DNA of 64,000 nucleotides from Talinum fruticosum (Eukaryota > Streptophyta > Magnoliopsida > Caryophyllales > Talinaceae). Each line of letters starts with the position of its first letter. Position 1 is the first letter of the stretch. Where the stretch lies: NCBI GenBank assembly GCA_021018815.1, contig JAITYX010000008.1, positions 7,066,001-7,130,000 on the forward strand, read 5' to 3'. The notes under the pieces are model-generated. The model saw only the letters and a program-made list of their open reading frames with translations, was not told the DNA's origin and did no database searches. A program made the translations under genes and the position numbers. This document shows, piece by piece, positions 12,953 through 25,345 of this stretch.

Positions 12953-15900
12953 ATGAGACTGTGTTATGGGGAATCGGGGAAGCATCGGATATTGATGGTT
13001 TCAGATTTTTCTACCCCAATTTTGGCGGTGTGGAAAGTCACATCTATTATCTATCACAATGTTTGCTTGAACTTGGCCACAAGGTAACTTAACGATTTTG
13101 GTCCACTCTTTTACCTGCTAGTTTGCAGGTGATCTAGATCCCTTACCATGGTTTTTTGTGTGCTCTGGTGGAAAAGAGGCATATCTGAGGTTGAAAATGT
13201 AGACATTACGTGTGTCTAGCTTAATTTATGCAAGATGCAATGGTCAGAAATAGATGAAACAAGTTTATGATAGGGTTAAAATGGGATACCACGTAGTCAC
13301 CATCTAGAGCGCTGTTGGGGGAACAGAAATAGATTCTTTTTTTCTTTTTAAGATAGATATTTCTCTTCTTTTGTGCTTCGGTTATGTTCTGAAATTTTTT
13401 CAAAAAGTTTTTCAATTCATAGCCTGTCATATCAATTTTCAGTCTGTTTCCCCTCCCCCAGAAAAAAATATATTCTAGTTCTTTCCCTTTTACTTTAGAT
13501 TGGAAAGTGTAGCATTCTCCTACTACATTTATTCTTAATTTTTTTTTCAAAATTTTTAATGTGGGTCTCTTGGAATCGGCCTCTCTGCTGGCAAAGATGC
13601 TTACTGCGTACATCTAGATCTCCTCAGATCCCATGCAAGCAGGACCAATACTGAGAGTTGTTTTTTCTAATACATTTATTGTTAGACTCAATAGTTTTTG
13701 TTTCCTGATGGATAAAAAAGTGTTTTGATGGCTCTGATCAAATCTAAAAATTTGTGGGTGAATATAGGTTGTAGTTATGACTCATGCATATGGGAATCGC
13801 TCTGGAGTGAGATACATGACAAATGGCCTGAAGGTTTATTATGTTCCATGGAAGCCCTTTCTTATGCAGAGTGTGTTGCCCACATTCTCAGGAACACTTT
13901 CTATTATGAGAACAATTCTTATCCGGGAGAAAATATCGTTGGTCCATGGACATCAAGCATTCTCAACACTCTGCCATGAAGCTTTGATGCACGCACGTAC
14001 TATGGGCTACAAAGTTGTGTTCACTGATCACTCCCTATATGGTTTTGCTGATGTTGGCAGTATACATATGAATAAAGTCCTTCAGTTTACCTTAGCTGAT
14101 GCAACTCAAGCAATTTGTGTTTCTCATACAAGTAAGGAAAATACAGTGTTAAGATCAGGAATTCCTGCTGAAAAGGTGTATGTAATACCAAATGCTGTTG
14201 ACACAGCTATGTTCAAGCCTGCGCCTGATCGACTTTCCAGTGATCAAATTGTTATAGTCGTGATAAGTAGACTGGTCTATAGAAAGGGCGCAGATTTGCT
14301 TGTTGAAGTCATTCCTGAAGTTTGTCGCCTCCATCCTAACGTGAGTATGTAATGAAATGTCTATGTGTTTGGGATCCATGCCTTCCTGTTACCTTCTAAT
14401 AGCACTTCTCATGCTAGCTGTGGTTCTATAACCCTCTTTCTGCAAACAAGAAATGATTCACTCAATTTTCATTTTCTGCTTTGCTACTAACATTGTCTTA
14501 GGTCCGTTTTATTATTGGAGGTGATGGCCCTAAAAGAGTGCGGTTGGAAGAGATGAGGGAAAAGCATTCGCTTCAGGATCGAGTTGAAATGTTGGGTGCT
14601 GTTCCACATGCTCAAGTACGGTCTGTTTTGATAGCTGGACACATTTTCCTAAACAGGTACATGTTATGTCAGTTTGGACTTACTACTTGGATTACTTGGA
14701 ACTCTAATGTTCGGAACTTTTCCTAATAGTTAAATCCTGTTGAATAACATTGACTTATTTTGATCTAAACACATTATGAACATTTGCCAATCCAGTTTCA
14801 TGTCACGTCAATCGGTAGATCTTTTCATCATTTGCAGTCTGAAAGTGTGTTTTTAACTGACAATCCCTAGTTTGGTTCTAGCTCAAAGTTCTTGTGTTAT
14901 AATCTGATTCTTTGGGATTTGACAATTTAATCTTATATTTATATGGTGGCAACATAAATGCCAAAAAGCTGATTATTTAAATGTTTCAGTTGCTATTTTA
15001 CTTCTGCTGGACGGAGCAGTAAATACTAAATCATATGCACCCAAGTTTTAAGAACTGAAGCTTCTAACCTTGAAGATTGGTTGAGAGAATTTTCAAGTCC
15101 TGTTCAATCGCTAACACTGCTCCTTCGAGTCAGTAGTAGGTAAAAGCCAGAGGTTATTTATACGTACAACACATGCTAGAACCTCCTGCTGCTTTTTTAA
15201 ATGAAAAGAATGTTGAGTTTAATGAGACATGCTTGTCTTTATATTCTGTTTCTTCACTCCTAAACAATAGGAAGTTTTGAGGCTTGCTTGGAGTAGGACC
15301 TTTGTGGGCAGAGTTAGTGGTAAAACATTTTAACCTACTTTATGGTGGAGGCTTGATTTACAGCATTTTGCACTAGGATTTCTTGTACGTACATGAAGCA
15401 GATGGAAGTCATCTGCTTAAGTGAGAGCACATGAATTCTTCCTTGCTTTTGTTTACTTCAAATTGTTGTCAAGACTCAAGATTCCTGTGGGTAGGCTTCA
15501 ATTGCCTCAGACTTGACCATGACTTAATCTCTTTCTGGTGATTTTTTTGGACAGTTCTTTGACAGAAGCATTTTGCATAGCTATATTGGAAGCAGCTAGT
15601 TGTGGGTTATTGACAGTCAGCACTAGGGTTGGAGGTGTCCCAGAGGTTCTGTGAACTCTCTCTCTACATACTTGCAAATCTCCTTTCTTTCCCACATCTT
15701 TTTTCCTACTTGGCTTAATCTGTCAACCAACTGAATCTTCTCCTCTCCGCATACATGTATTTTGGGGGAAAAAGTGAATAATTTAGTGAATGCGCTGCTT
15801 ATACTTTTACTTGTCAGGTTTTGCCAGATGACATGATTATACTTGCGAAACCGGATCCTAGTGATATGGTACAATCTGTTGGAAAGGCAATAAAGATGCT

Positions 15901-17053
15901 TCCTAACATTGACCCACAAGTTATGCATCTTCGAGTGAGTACAGACTATTATATTAAGCTGAGATAAACCTTTTTTGTTGTTCGATTTTTCCCCTTCAGT
16001 GTTCATACCTTTCTTTTTTGCTGCTAGATGAAAAAACTGTACAGTTGGCATGATGTTGCCAAGAGAACACAGATAGTGTATGAAAGGGCTTTAAAATGCA
16101 CTGATCAGAGTCTTCTTGAACGGCTTTCAAGGTAATTTATAGAGAAAGAATGTACCATACTCCCTAGATGCATACGTACCTTGGAAAAAGAGGGGGGCTT
16201 CATAATGACAAAAGTATTCTATGGCTTAGCATATTATACTATGTAATGATGATGGCTCAGTATACGGAGGTTAAAAAAATCATACATAACAATTGTGCCG
16301 TTAACAGTGGGTACATCTAGATTTCCCATAACAATTCCTCAACATGATCAATACTGATTGGTGTGTGTTCTAGCCTATCTCATGTGATTTTGAATGGGTC
16401 ATCTTTATGAAGATCTTAGCATATTGCAGTTCAGTGACATATCCGTAATCTAAAGATGGAAAGTTTTGCAGACATGACTCTCTCAGTTTCTTTGAACTAT
16501 ATACGTCCCAGAGACTTTAAAAAATAATGAAGCATGAATATAAACTCTAGTTGCCCTATTCTGTGTATTCATTAATGTGCAAGATTATGTTAGATCATGG
16601 TTTATTGTTTTCTGATGGATCTGATATTGACTAGGTACCTTGCATGTGGCGCTTGGGCAGGCAAGCTGTTCTGCTTGGTTATGATCATCAATTATCTTTT
16701 CTGGTGTCTGTTAAGACTATGGCAGGTACATGCGAGTCATTCACCTCGAAATGCATTATGTATGAACTTTGATTGCTCTTTGTATTCAAAATTTCCATAT
16801 TGGTTATCTTGGGTTGGGATAGGGTATTTCAAGCTGTGGTCATATTCCGGTCATTCATATTTGAAGTTCTAGATGGTATCAAGCTACCTCACAGTGGGTT
16901 TGGGTCATTCAAGTTAGGTAGTCTATCATGTGTTAGTTTTATCATATCTAACCTCCACACTCCCCCCAAAAAAATGTCCATTAGCCTGAAGAGGAGATCG
17001 AGGAGGTGCCGGATGTTCAGTTACCTCGTCATGAGGAAGAAGCAATATCGTAG
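12953..17053 (+). CDS. PIGA: PIG-A / SETH2, GPI-GlcNAc transferase catalytic subunit (copy 1, one frameshift)
   Basis: Known role: transfers GlcNAc from UDP-GlcNAc to phosphatidylinositol at the cytoplasmic face of the ER, the first step of GPI-anchor synthesis. Seen: nine coding exons at 12953-13083, 13768-14340, 14502-14656, 15555-15645, 15818-15934, 16028-16131, 16635-16725 and 16985-17053 (eight listed; a 5' UTR exon makes nine), about 443 residues, the family length. Motifs: [53 protein letters not shown] and the GT4 EX7E pair in [11 protein letters not shown]-terminal hydrophobic anchor [13 protein letters not shown] precedes an acidic tail. Odd: the T run at 13006-13010 is one base short, so exon one (131 bases) breaks frame between VSDF and YPNF; and the donor after exon 15555-15645 is GTTCTG, four bases shorter than GTAAGTTCTG in copy 2. 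The ATG at 12953 is in frame with [10 protein letters not shown]. Either a recent pseudogene or a real gene with an assembly error. Confidence 0.85.
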
Positions 17054-18080
17054 AACACTCACAACGGAAGAATCTGATGACATATGATGCATACATAATC
17101 CTCCGGCAGTTCGTCCTGATACCTATGCAACTTTTACAGAGTACAGCGGTAATTTGTGGCTGACCATATTTTGACATCAACCTCTGCAGTGAAGTTGCTG
17201 CTGATTATTGCTGATTTGTGTTCACGGTATATTTTGCACTAAACATGGACCATTGTATTTGGTTGTTTTCCTGGAATCAGCATCATTCTACAAGCCTGGA
17301 TGAGTGAATCAGTGAAGTAGCTACTTGTACAGGAAGGTGGTTTTTGCACAGTGAATAACTATGACTAGCTGGTGGTTTGTTCACCGAATCAAATACAATT
17401 TTCCCCAAGTTTTAGCTTAATGCGAACTCGTGTTGGAGTAGAGGTTACAATTCCCGTAGTGTTTTTGAAAGACTAACTTCGTTTGAAGATAGCCTTGGAG
17501 CATTTGTCTAGTAACAACTAACAACTATGTTTCATACTCTTTTTGAATAATTGATCTCCTTTAATATTTGATCGGTCAATTTAGTTGCCAACCTGATGTT
17601 CAACTCGGCATCCATTTAAGCAACTAACAGCTAACAACTATATTAAGTAGGTATTGGATCTGTTTAAGCAACTAACAACTAACAACTATATTTCATAGTT
17701 ATCGAATCTCTTAACAACTATTGTCTAGTTAGCTTATTATGTCGAGGTCATCGAATTCATGGGTTTGGACTTCAGACTTTTCCGTCCTTCGATTCTGGTT
17801 CCAAAGGTTATTGTATATCGTTAATATTTCCTGCTCAACTGAAAAAGTTAATGCACCTTTTGACTTAATGAATATTAATGTTAATAATATGCACAATCAA
17901 AGTTAACGTAAAAACATAACTGAAACAAAATGCCAAAGATCCCCATGATGACTAGATCAGTAAATAATCACCATGCTTAATCACATCATTAACTCACTAA
18001 AACTCATTCTAATTCAACCCACATCCCTTCATCTTCTCTAAACGTACCCATTTAACCCCAAATCCCCCAGCCCTCACCAC
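17054..18080. repeat. PIG-A 3' flank shared with copy 2, then EC1 promoter
   Basis: Sequence from the PIG-A stop to about 17918 recurs at 41524-42370 in the same order. It holds the PIG-A 3' UTR and several repeats of an AACAACTA-type motif near 17515-17730. From about 17985 the sequence is EC1 promoter, which recurs at 49039-49111. No other gene is seen. Confidence 0.75.
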
Positions 18081-18088
18081 TATATAAA
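18081..18088 (+). promoter_or_regulatory. Candidate TATA box of the EC1-like gene
   Basis: TATATAAA lies 60 bases before the ATG at 18148 and is followed by a pyrimidine-rich leader, as expected for a plant core promoter. Confidence 0.6.
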
Positions 18089-18147
18089 CCCACCCCCATC
18101 TCGCTCTTCCTCCTCATAACCTCTCTTATCCTCTCTAAAATAGCAAA

Positions 18148-18560
18148 ATGGCGCCCTCGCTCAAGACCATGGCCATCCTCACAACACTCGCAGCACTCAC
18201 CCTATGCAGCCTTACGGGGACCATGGCACGCCCATTGGCAGAGCCGGCCCCGACCACCCTGTTGACTCGGCTAAACCAGGACAAGAACTCGACGAGTTGC
18301 TGGGACTCGTTGTTCAAGCTACAAGCATGCACAGGGAGGTGATCCAGTTCTTCTACAATGGGGAGGCGTTTTTGGGCCCAGAATGCTGCCATGCGGTCCA
18401 TGTTATAGTCCATGATTGTTGGCCCTCTATGTTGGGCTCATTGGGCTTCACTTCTGAAGAAGGTGACATCCTTAGAGGGTATTGTGATGCTGCGGAGAAC
18501 CGGCCCGGCCCAAAACCACCAAGCCCACCTCATGCTGCGGCCCCTTCCAAGGATGATTAG
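18148..18560 (+). CDS. EC1: Egg-cell-secreted protein 1-like (EC1/prolamin-like), copy a, frameshifted
   Basis: Known: EC1 proteins are small cysteine-rich peptides stored in egg-cell vesicles and released on sperm arrival to allow gamete fusion. Seen: a single-exon gene with an N-terminal signal peptide (about residues 1-27, ending TMARP). The prolamin-like six-cysteine core is SCW, QAC, ECC, DCW and YC, with the EC1 signature DCWPSMLGSLGFTSEE and a proline-rich tail ending APSKDD. The first frame stops at 18340-18342, and the rest reads in the frame beginning at 18333, so one base is missing near 18332 between QACT and REVIQFF. All six cysteines would be present if the frame were continuous. 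Neighbours: directly downstream of PIG-A in the same orientation. It is either a fresh pseudogene or a sequence error. Three more decayed relatives lie at 50.1, 52.8 and 58.0 kb. Confidence 0.8.
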
Positions 18561-18660
18561 TATTCTTAATCAAGATTAATTGGCTGATTAAATTACTTTA
18601 ATTTGGTTAATGTTAGGCATTAGTGCTACGAGGAATAAAATTTTCCACTTTTGATAAAAT

Positions 18661-19340
18661 AATTTTTGTCTTTGTGGATGCTTTATTTTTCTTTTTCCTT
18701 ACTATTATCACTACTACTATTTTCATTAAACATAGTTAAGACCATGATGAAAAACTAAAATCCATGACTAATTGCTGAGATAAACCCGGTAATTAATCGA
18801 TTAACTTAATTTTATTTGTACGTGTAATGATTAATTTGATTGTTACTATTAATTAATTCAAAAATTATAGAATCATATCATATTACAAAGTACATGTAAT
18901 TACTAATGTACAAATTATATTATGGTCTCGGATTACTATAATAAAAAAAAAAAACAATTCTTTCTTTATCGAATAAACAGAATTGTTTGGATAAGTTTAA
19001 TGTTTAAAATCATTTCCAAAAGAGGCACGACTTCCATGAGTGAAAATAAACCTCCTGCATAATAATTTTCTGGGCAACAAATGTTTATATCATTCACAAA
19101 TAGTTCATTAAGATGGATTTTGATAAGATTTTTTCCCCCGACAAGGGTGTTATTTCAGAGACCTATTCTCCCATCCAACAAACATTCATATTTTCATTTA
19201 TGTCTTTGTGCTAATTATTGTGGTTGTTGGATGGAGAGGGACAACAACTTTTAACATTAAACTTTTTACTTAAGAAATGTTCTTGGGTACCAAGTAATTC
19301 AAAAAAAAAAAAAAAGACGAATAATCAAAGAAAAAAAGCT
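18661..19340. repeat. EC1 3' flank, shared with the 42.4-43.0 kb segment
   Basis: Two stretches (about 18728-18925 and 19015-19340) recur at 42364-42555 and about 42845-43022 in the same order. They are non-coding AT-rich DNA and mark the distal end of the duplicated block. Confidence 0.7.
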
Positions 19341-21039
19341 AACAAAGGAATCATCGTTGGTTTCTGGTTTATAAATATATAGATCACCGTTTTTTCGATT
19401 ATTAATTAAATAAAACCCGAAAAGAAGATACAACATAACAATTACTAGTAATATCACTGGAGATTAGCACCTCCCTTGAACATAAACAAAAAATAAAGAT
19501 AAAATAAGAAAAGAAAACAATGTTGTCAATTTTGTTTTTAATGGTTTGGATTAAGGATGTCAGATAAAACTATTGATTTTATTGGATCAGGACCTTGACC
19601 CAACGGTATAACATATTTATAGGTTCTAAATGAGTTTAGACTTTGTACTAAGACGAATAGAAAATAGTACTCTATTTTGTGTCTTGTTTACTTTCATAAA
19701 AATAAGAATCCCTAATTTCGAACAAATAATCAAAAATCAACTTTTTCAATATATTAATATAACATCAATCAAAAAGCATATTAAAATTAGTTTTTTTTTC
19801 ACACGTATAACATCTCTCAACATTTTTTTTAATCCAACACATCTGAGATTTTATTTATTTATGGAAATGTTAACTTCTAAAAGAAAAAGTTGCTTAATTA
19901 TAGTTGAGATTTTTGGTGTTAATTGAGATGATCCCAAATACTCCAAGCTAAGTGGGAAGAAACATGTGAACTCATGGGGGTCACAAGTACATAAGGCCGA
20001 TTACATGTTATTGGGTGTATCCTAAGCACTCCAAATTCAAAGTAGGGACACTCAAATTAAATGCTAGCTATGTAAGAATGAGAGGCAGGGCGTTGTTATT
20101 GTACTCACATTGTAATATATATCTATCTTTTTTTCATGTATCGGTCCATGAGTCGTTATCTTTCCACGTATTATGATGATATTTTTTATATGAAATTAAT
20201 TGACATTCAACCACTTGTTGTGGATACGTGTATGGCCAAAATTTTATTATTTATTTTTACGCCTCTATGTCCAGTAATGTCATACTAGATAATAATAATA
20301 ATAATAGTCAAAGAAAAGGGGCATGTGTTTATTTTGCTTTCAAGCACTAAGTACGACATTCATGCTTTTAATTTAATGCATCACTTCATCGACTAGCTGT
20401 GTTGGACAAGGGAGTTAGATGAATTTCTCGCTATACTTGGACTTTCAGCCTATATTTTTAGAATTTAATAATTCAAACTTTGACATGTTTAGAAACTAAT
20501 AATCTAAATTAAAGAAATCATTGTCAATGAGCTGTATTTTTAATGTTACTATTTTTAATATCCTACTACTGAGTTTAATTCGGTGGTGGAATGACGTGGC
20601 AGAGTTCACGTGCATGAATTCATTTTCTTTTTTTTAAAAAAAAAAATTAAGAAGTTCATTTTTTTTTTATAAAATTATGCTCTGGTAATACATGTGGACT
20701 GCGCCACAGCCAGGTCAGCCCTCTACTGAGTCAAACTTGAAGGTGGATATTAGAAATAGTAACGTCAAAATTACATCTCATTGACGAAAATTTCTTAAGT
20801 TCGTATTATTAGTTTCCAAACACATTAAAGTTTGGATTATTAGATTCCAAAAATCCTTCAAACATATGTTTATTGGGCTCATCGAGTATCATCGTCTCTA
20901 ATCTATCATGCATATTTGTGGAGTTAATAAAGACATAAGGAAGTTTATTTTTGTAATGAAAATGACATTTTACTTGGAAATAATAGAGTAATAAATGATG
21001 TTTTTTGATTTTTCTATTTTTAAACATTTAACAAGTTTT
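19341..21039. other. AT-rich intergenic DNA, no gene recognised
   Basis: Short frames only, none with family resemblance. Contains A and T homopolymers and an ATA microsatellite scrap near 20290. The final bases (GGGAGTA near 21051) resemble the outer end of a common plant MITE but no second end was found. Confidence 0.5.
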
Positions 21040-21500
21040 CAGACACGAAGGGAGTATGAGTGAATTGTGTAGATGTTGATTTATTGAAAGCTCTCAACCG
21101 CTTTTAGTAGTTTATCTATTTCACAATCGAGAAGCTCTTGATGCTGTAGAGATTGAATGGCATTATAAAATTACGATTCAAAATATTAAGATAAGGGTCG
21201 TTTTGAGGTTAACAAAAGTGAATATAAGACCGTCCCCTAAATGCAGCTTCATTAAACTTTGCATGGTTAACATCCACGATATGTGGCTTGGCATTGTCAT
21301 GTTGAATAAAGATATAATTTCATCCATCGTACATAAATAAATGCCACTTAGCATATTTAGCCGATAGCACATTTTGTACCAAGAACAAGCGGTCGTAGCT
21401 TCTTTGGTTACTACAATAGGTTTCATATCCATAGTAGTACCGGCTCAATTATTTTTGCTATTCCATGTTGTAGGCTCTTGAATGACAAAGGGAACAATTC
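21040..21500 (-). pseudogene. Mariner-like transposase, C-terminal fragment
   Basis: Reading the minus strand and allowing frame changes gives, in order: PFVIQEPTTWNSKN, MDMKPIVVTKEA, AKYAKWHLF, FIQHDNAKPHIVDVNHAKF, PQNDPYLNILN and AIQSLQH. This is the order and spacing of the C-terminal half of a Tc1/mariner transposase; the aspartate in QHDNAKPH is the second catalytic residue and the PxxxPDLN-like block carries the third. Several stops and frameshifts show it is dead. The N-terminal half and the terminal inverted repeats were not found. Confidence 0.82.
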
Positions 21501-24500
21501 TAATTGTTAGGTGTGGTAGCCAAATTTTACTGAAAAATCACACTTATAATTGCTTTAATGCTACAGCTAGACTGTGCTGTGGGTAAAGTGGGCGGCCGTG
21601 CTTGAAAACGACCCGAAAAGGATACCTCCAACACTCAACACGGGCAGGCCGTGTGAATGGACGCAGCCCGTGTCGGGTGTCAGTGGCCATTTTCTGCAGT
21701 GTTCTTGGTGGCTTTTCGTCTTCGTCTGATCATGGTTAGCTTTCAGCCGTTACCTGATTTTACTACCTTGTGTATTGCTAGTAATGGCCTACCTTCAAAT
21801 TCCATTATAAATTCTACAATTTCATTCACCAAATCATTCCAATTCATACCGAATATCATCCACCTTCCACACCATTTGCCTTTGTAGATTTATCTCAATT
21901 GTCCACTTTATGTGGTGTGAGTGAGTGTTTGAGAGTATTTGTAATATCTTATTTTTCTAATCTCGTTTTACTTTCATGTCTCTTGAGATTGAATTTTGTA
22001 CTCATTCAACTTAGTGGCTTTCATATTTCCACATGTGGTTTTCTCCCTATTTTAGGTTTTCATGTAAAATTTCGGTGTTTATCTCTATTTTATCTTCTTA
22101 TCTATTTTTTGAATATCTCACACGCAAATCGCTTCCACTCGATGGAACCAAAAAATATAAAAAGGAAAAACTTATAAAGACTGTCGTTGTACGACAATCA
22201 TCGTAAATCAAATTAATCTACACCGTACATATGTATCACAATAATCTCAACCGTTTATTTTTTTTAAATTAAGTTAAATATAAATTTTAAAAAATTACTT
22301 AATTATTTATTTATTTATTATATATTGAAAAAAAGGAAAAAACAAAATTAACATATGATAGATCACAATATATCACAGGATCAAAATTTTTGATCACCGA
22401 AGTCATACAAACTCATCATCATCATCATCGTCGTCGTACATTCATGGGAACAGAAATAAAAAATCGACAACTATTAAATTCCTATCTAGCCCTAAAAATG
22501 GAAATTAGGAGAGAGAAATTAGTAACTAGGGTTTTGAGAGAACAAGAAAGAGTAATCCCTGGACTGCCTAATCTGCATAATCTTCCTCCATCTTTCTTTT
22601 TCTTCTTCTTCTTTATCTCCATTACTATGCCTAATCACCTTCTTCTTCTTCGGAAATCTCTCTGCAAACTCTTGATCATAGCTAATTCTCCTAAAATTGT
22701 GCATTTTATCCATTCTTATATTTTAAAAAATCCGCTTTAAAATCTAAAAAGATAAGGCTGGGATTCTCGTTCAACAACTTATCCATAAAAATAATTACAT
22801 GACAAATTTTTTTTCTCCTTTTCTTCTTATCCCTATTTGTCCTAATTTTTTTGTTTTCATTTATTGATATGTAATCCGAGACTACAAATTCGGGTCCACT
22901 CTATAATCACTAACTCATCAACCTCCTCCCTTGTCCCTTGTCTGTTCCAGCACTTGGTCTCTTCCCCTTTATTATTCGTAGGACAAAACTGAAACTCTCT
23001 TATCTCTCGTCTCTCCAATACCTCGTGGGTCGTTTTAAGGAAAAGAAAAGGATGCCATTGCCATTGATTGGCCATTCTGCCATTGGCTATCGGCTCTTGT
23101 TGTGATAAGGCACATTTAAGAAGGACACATGATAATTGTTTTTTTTCTTAATAATTACCGACGTTCATTCTAATTGGTTCATTTATTAATTGAATTTACT
23201 TTATGCCGATTTTAGAAATGGTTTAGATATACTTAAAAATAAAAGATAACACATTTTTATGCTACTAGTTCAATTCGTGTCAGTTTTATGTTTATCATAA
23301 TAATTTTAAATATAGTCCTGATCATATTATCGTGTCTGGTTATATATTTTCAACTCTAGTTATCTTTTTTATCTCTAACTCCGATAAAGAGACCCGACCA
23401 GAAGAGAGAGAGACCACATACTTGATCATATTAATTGAATGTACGTCGTTGGGCTTCATCAACTCAAAACAAATTGTATTTATTTCGATATATTAGATAT
23501 TTATAAGTTTTAAATCACCCACATTCATGACATGTTTTTGGTTTGTAGTTTAAAAGGAGATTTTATAGAATTATAGGTGAACATAGGCGAAATTTAAATT
23601 TAAATTCTTAATGGCGGCCTCCAAACATATTATCAATTATATTATTCGACCACTTCCAACTATCTTAGAAGTATAAAATTTTCATTAAATAGTGACCATA
23701 AAAGTGAATACAATATTTATATCGTAATTACTTATTAGTATTATCCAAATCCATCGTATAGATTATTGAATATTTTGTAAATTTATAGCTTCAAATTATA
23801 TCCATACTCAATAATATCTTACAAATGTAAGACTACCTATATTTAAATGTCCTCATATTCTGCGAATGCAGGACCACTGCGAGTAGTTATATCCATTATA
23901 ATATCTCTAAGAAAAAAACGTACATGGCATTTTTTGGTTTATTGTTTTTTTTTCGATTAATAATAAATTAAATGGCTATAGATTATATAATATATCTAAG
24001 AACAACACATCATAACAAAGTAATAATAAACAAATCAACAAATCTAGGTTACTCTTAGTACCCTAGCTATAAAATTCCCCGCCTATGAAATAGGAAACAA
24101 AAACCTTAACTCATGTCTTGTTTCCCCCTTGTTTTGATTATTAAATAGTCACAACACTAAAAGATTAAAAAAATTACACCGTGATCATAATAAAATTAAA
24201 GAGAATGGATAAGTAAATGAAGTTTAAAAATATGTGTGGGACATTCGATTGTTCACTCACTACACAAATTGTACTAATCAATAATATAACCAATTGAATT
24301 ACAACTATTCTAGTTACACTAGAAAAATGGATAAGTAATTTTTATTAATACGACATGGCGCAAGTAGATGGAAAGTATTACCATGAAAATAGGAGGATTC
24401 GATTAAAAAATTAAAATTAGTCAATTATAATGAGTCGGTATACTTTTTATGTCATACAAGTAAGAATAAAGTTTTTTTTTTAATTTTAATGAAATAAATT

Positions 24501-25080
24501 TGAGATCATTAGAAAATCACATGTGTTATTTAGCTCAACTGGTAAAGTCTCAGAAATTTAGATTCAAATCTTACTTACATTGACCGCTATAACTATCATT
24601 TATTTATACCCAAAAAAGAAGAAATTTTATAATTAAATTTATACAAAAGTAGTTCGATATTTTCCAAAATGAGTATTTACTAATTAACTAAATGAAGACT
24701 TTCTTAGCCTTATGAGATATGAAGTTTCCTCGAGTATTATAGTCAACGTTGGCTCTATATATACAACCCCATCATTTTCTATCATTATTTTATAATAAGT
24801 TTGAGAATATAAGGTGTCATATAATGCATGACAATTAATTTGTGTGTAGTTTATGAAATCATGGTAGTTGGGAGGGAGGGGGAAGCTAAAAGAAACATAA
24901 TTATCTAATAAACAATTACCAATAAAATTATATTTATGATAGCAGTAAAAAATTTATAAAGGAGCTAATTAATGCATATTAAAATGTGCCCTTAGGCCAC
25001 ATTATAGAAAAAACGGTTCATGTCTAAAAAACACAAAATATTTAAAGAATAAATATTAAAAGCGATAAAATTCTAAGGCC
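21501..25080. other. Intergenic DNA with transposon scraps
   Basis: At about 21585-21685 a stretch rich in CACGGGC/CCGTGT words looks like a retrotransposon internal fragment. At 24520-24625 TAGCTCAACTGGTAAAG followed by GATTCAAATCT resembles a tRNA-derived SINE head. The remaining sequence is AT-rich with short frames (for example 22390-22740 and 22857-23075) that match nothing I recognise. Confidence 0.45.
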
Positions 25081-25345
25081 TACTACAAGAGAAACGTTTA
25101 TTTGCGACCGTCAAAATCAGTCATAAGATATAAAGTTTCGGTTATAAATGGGTTATGTGACCGACTTTGTGACCAATTTCAGTGGACACAAAACCCCTAA
25201 TCGGAAACCCAACTTATGACGACTCTGTCACAAATTATGACCCATTTTGTTACTATTTTTGTGACGAAACTTTTGTGACTGTTACTATATGAAAATTCTG
25301 TGATCGTAAGCTAATTGTGACCGCTTTTATATGACTACTATATTT
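25081..25345 (+). mobile_element. CACTA (En/Spm) terminal fragment
   Basis: Starts TACTACAAGAGAAACG, one base different from the usual CACTACAAGA end. It then has many short subterminal words (GTGACCG, TTTGTGAC, CGGTTATAA) in both orientations, as CACTA elements carry for transposase binding. No opposite TAGTG end or transposase was found nearby. Confidence 0.55.

Noticed and set aside
22857..23075. A 72-residue minus-strand frame
   Set aside because: No splice context or family resemblance; surrounding sequence looks intergenic.
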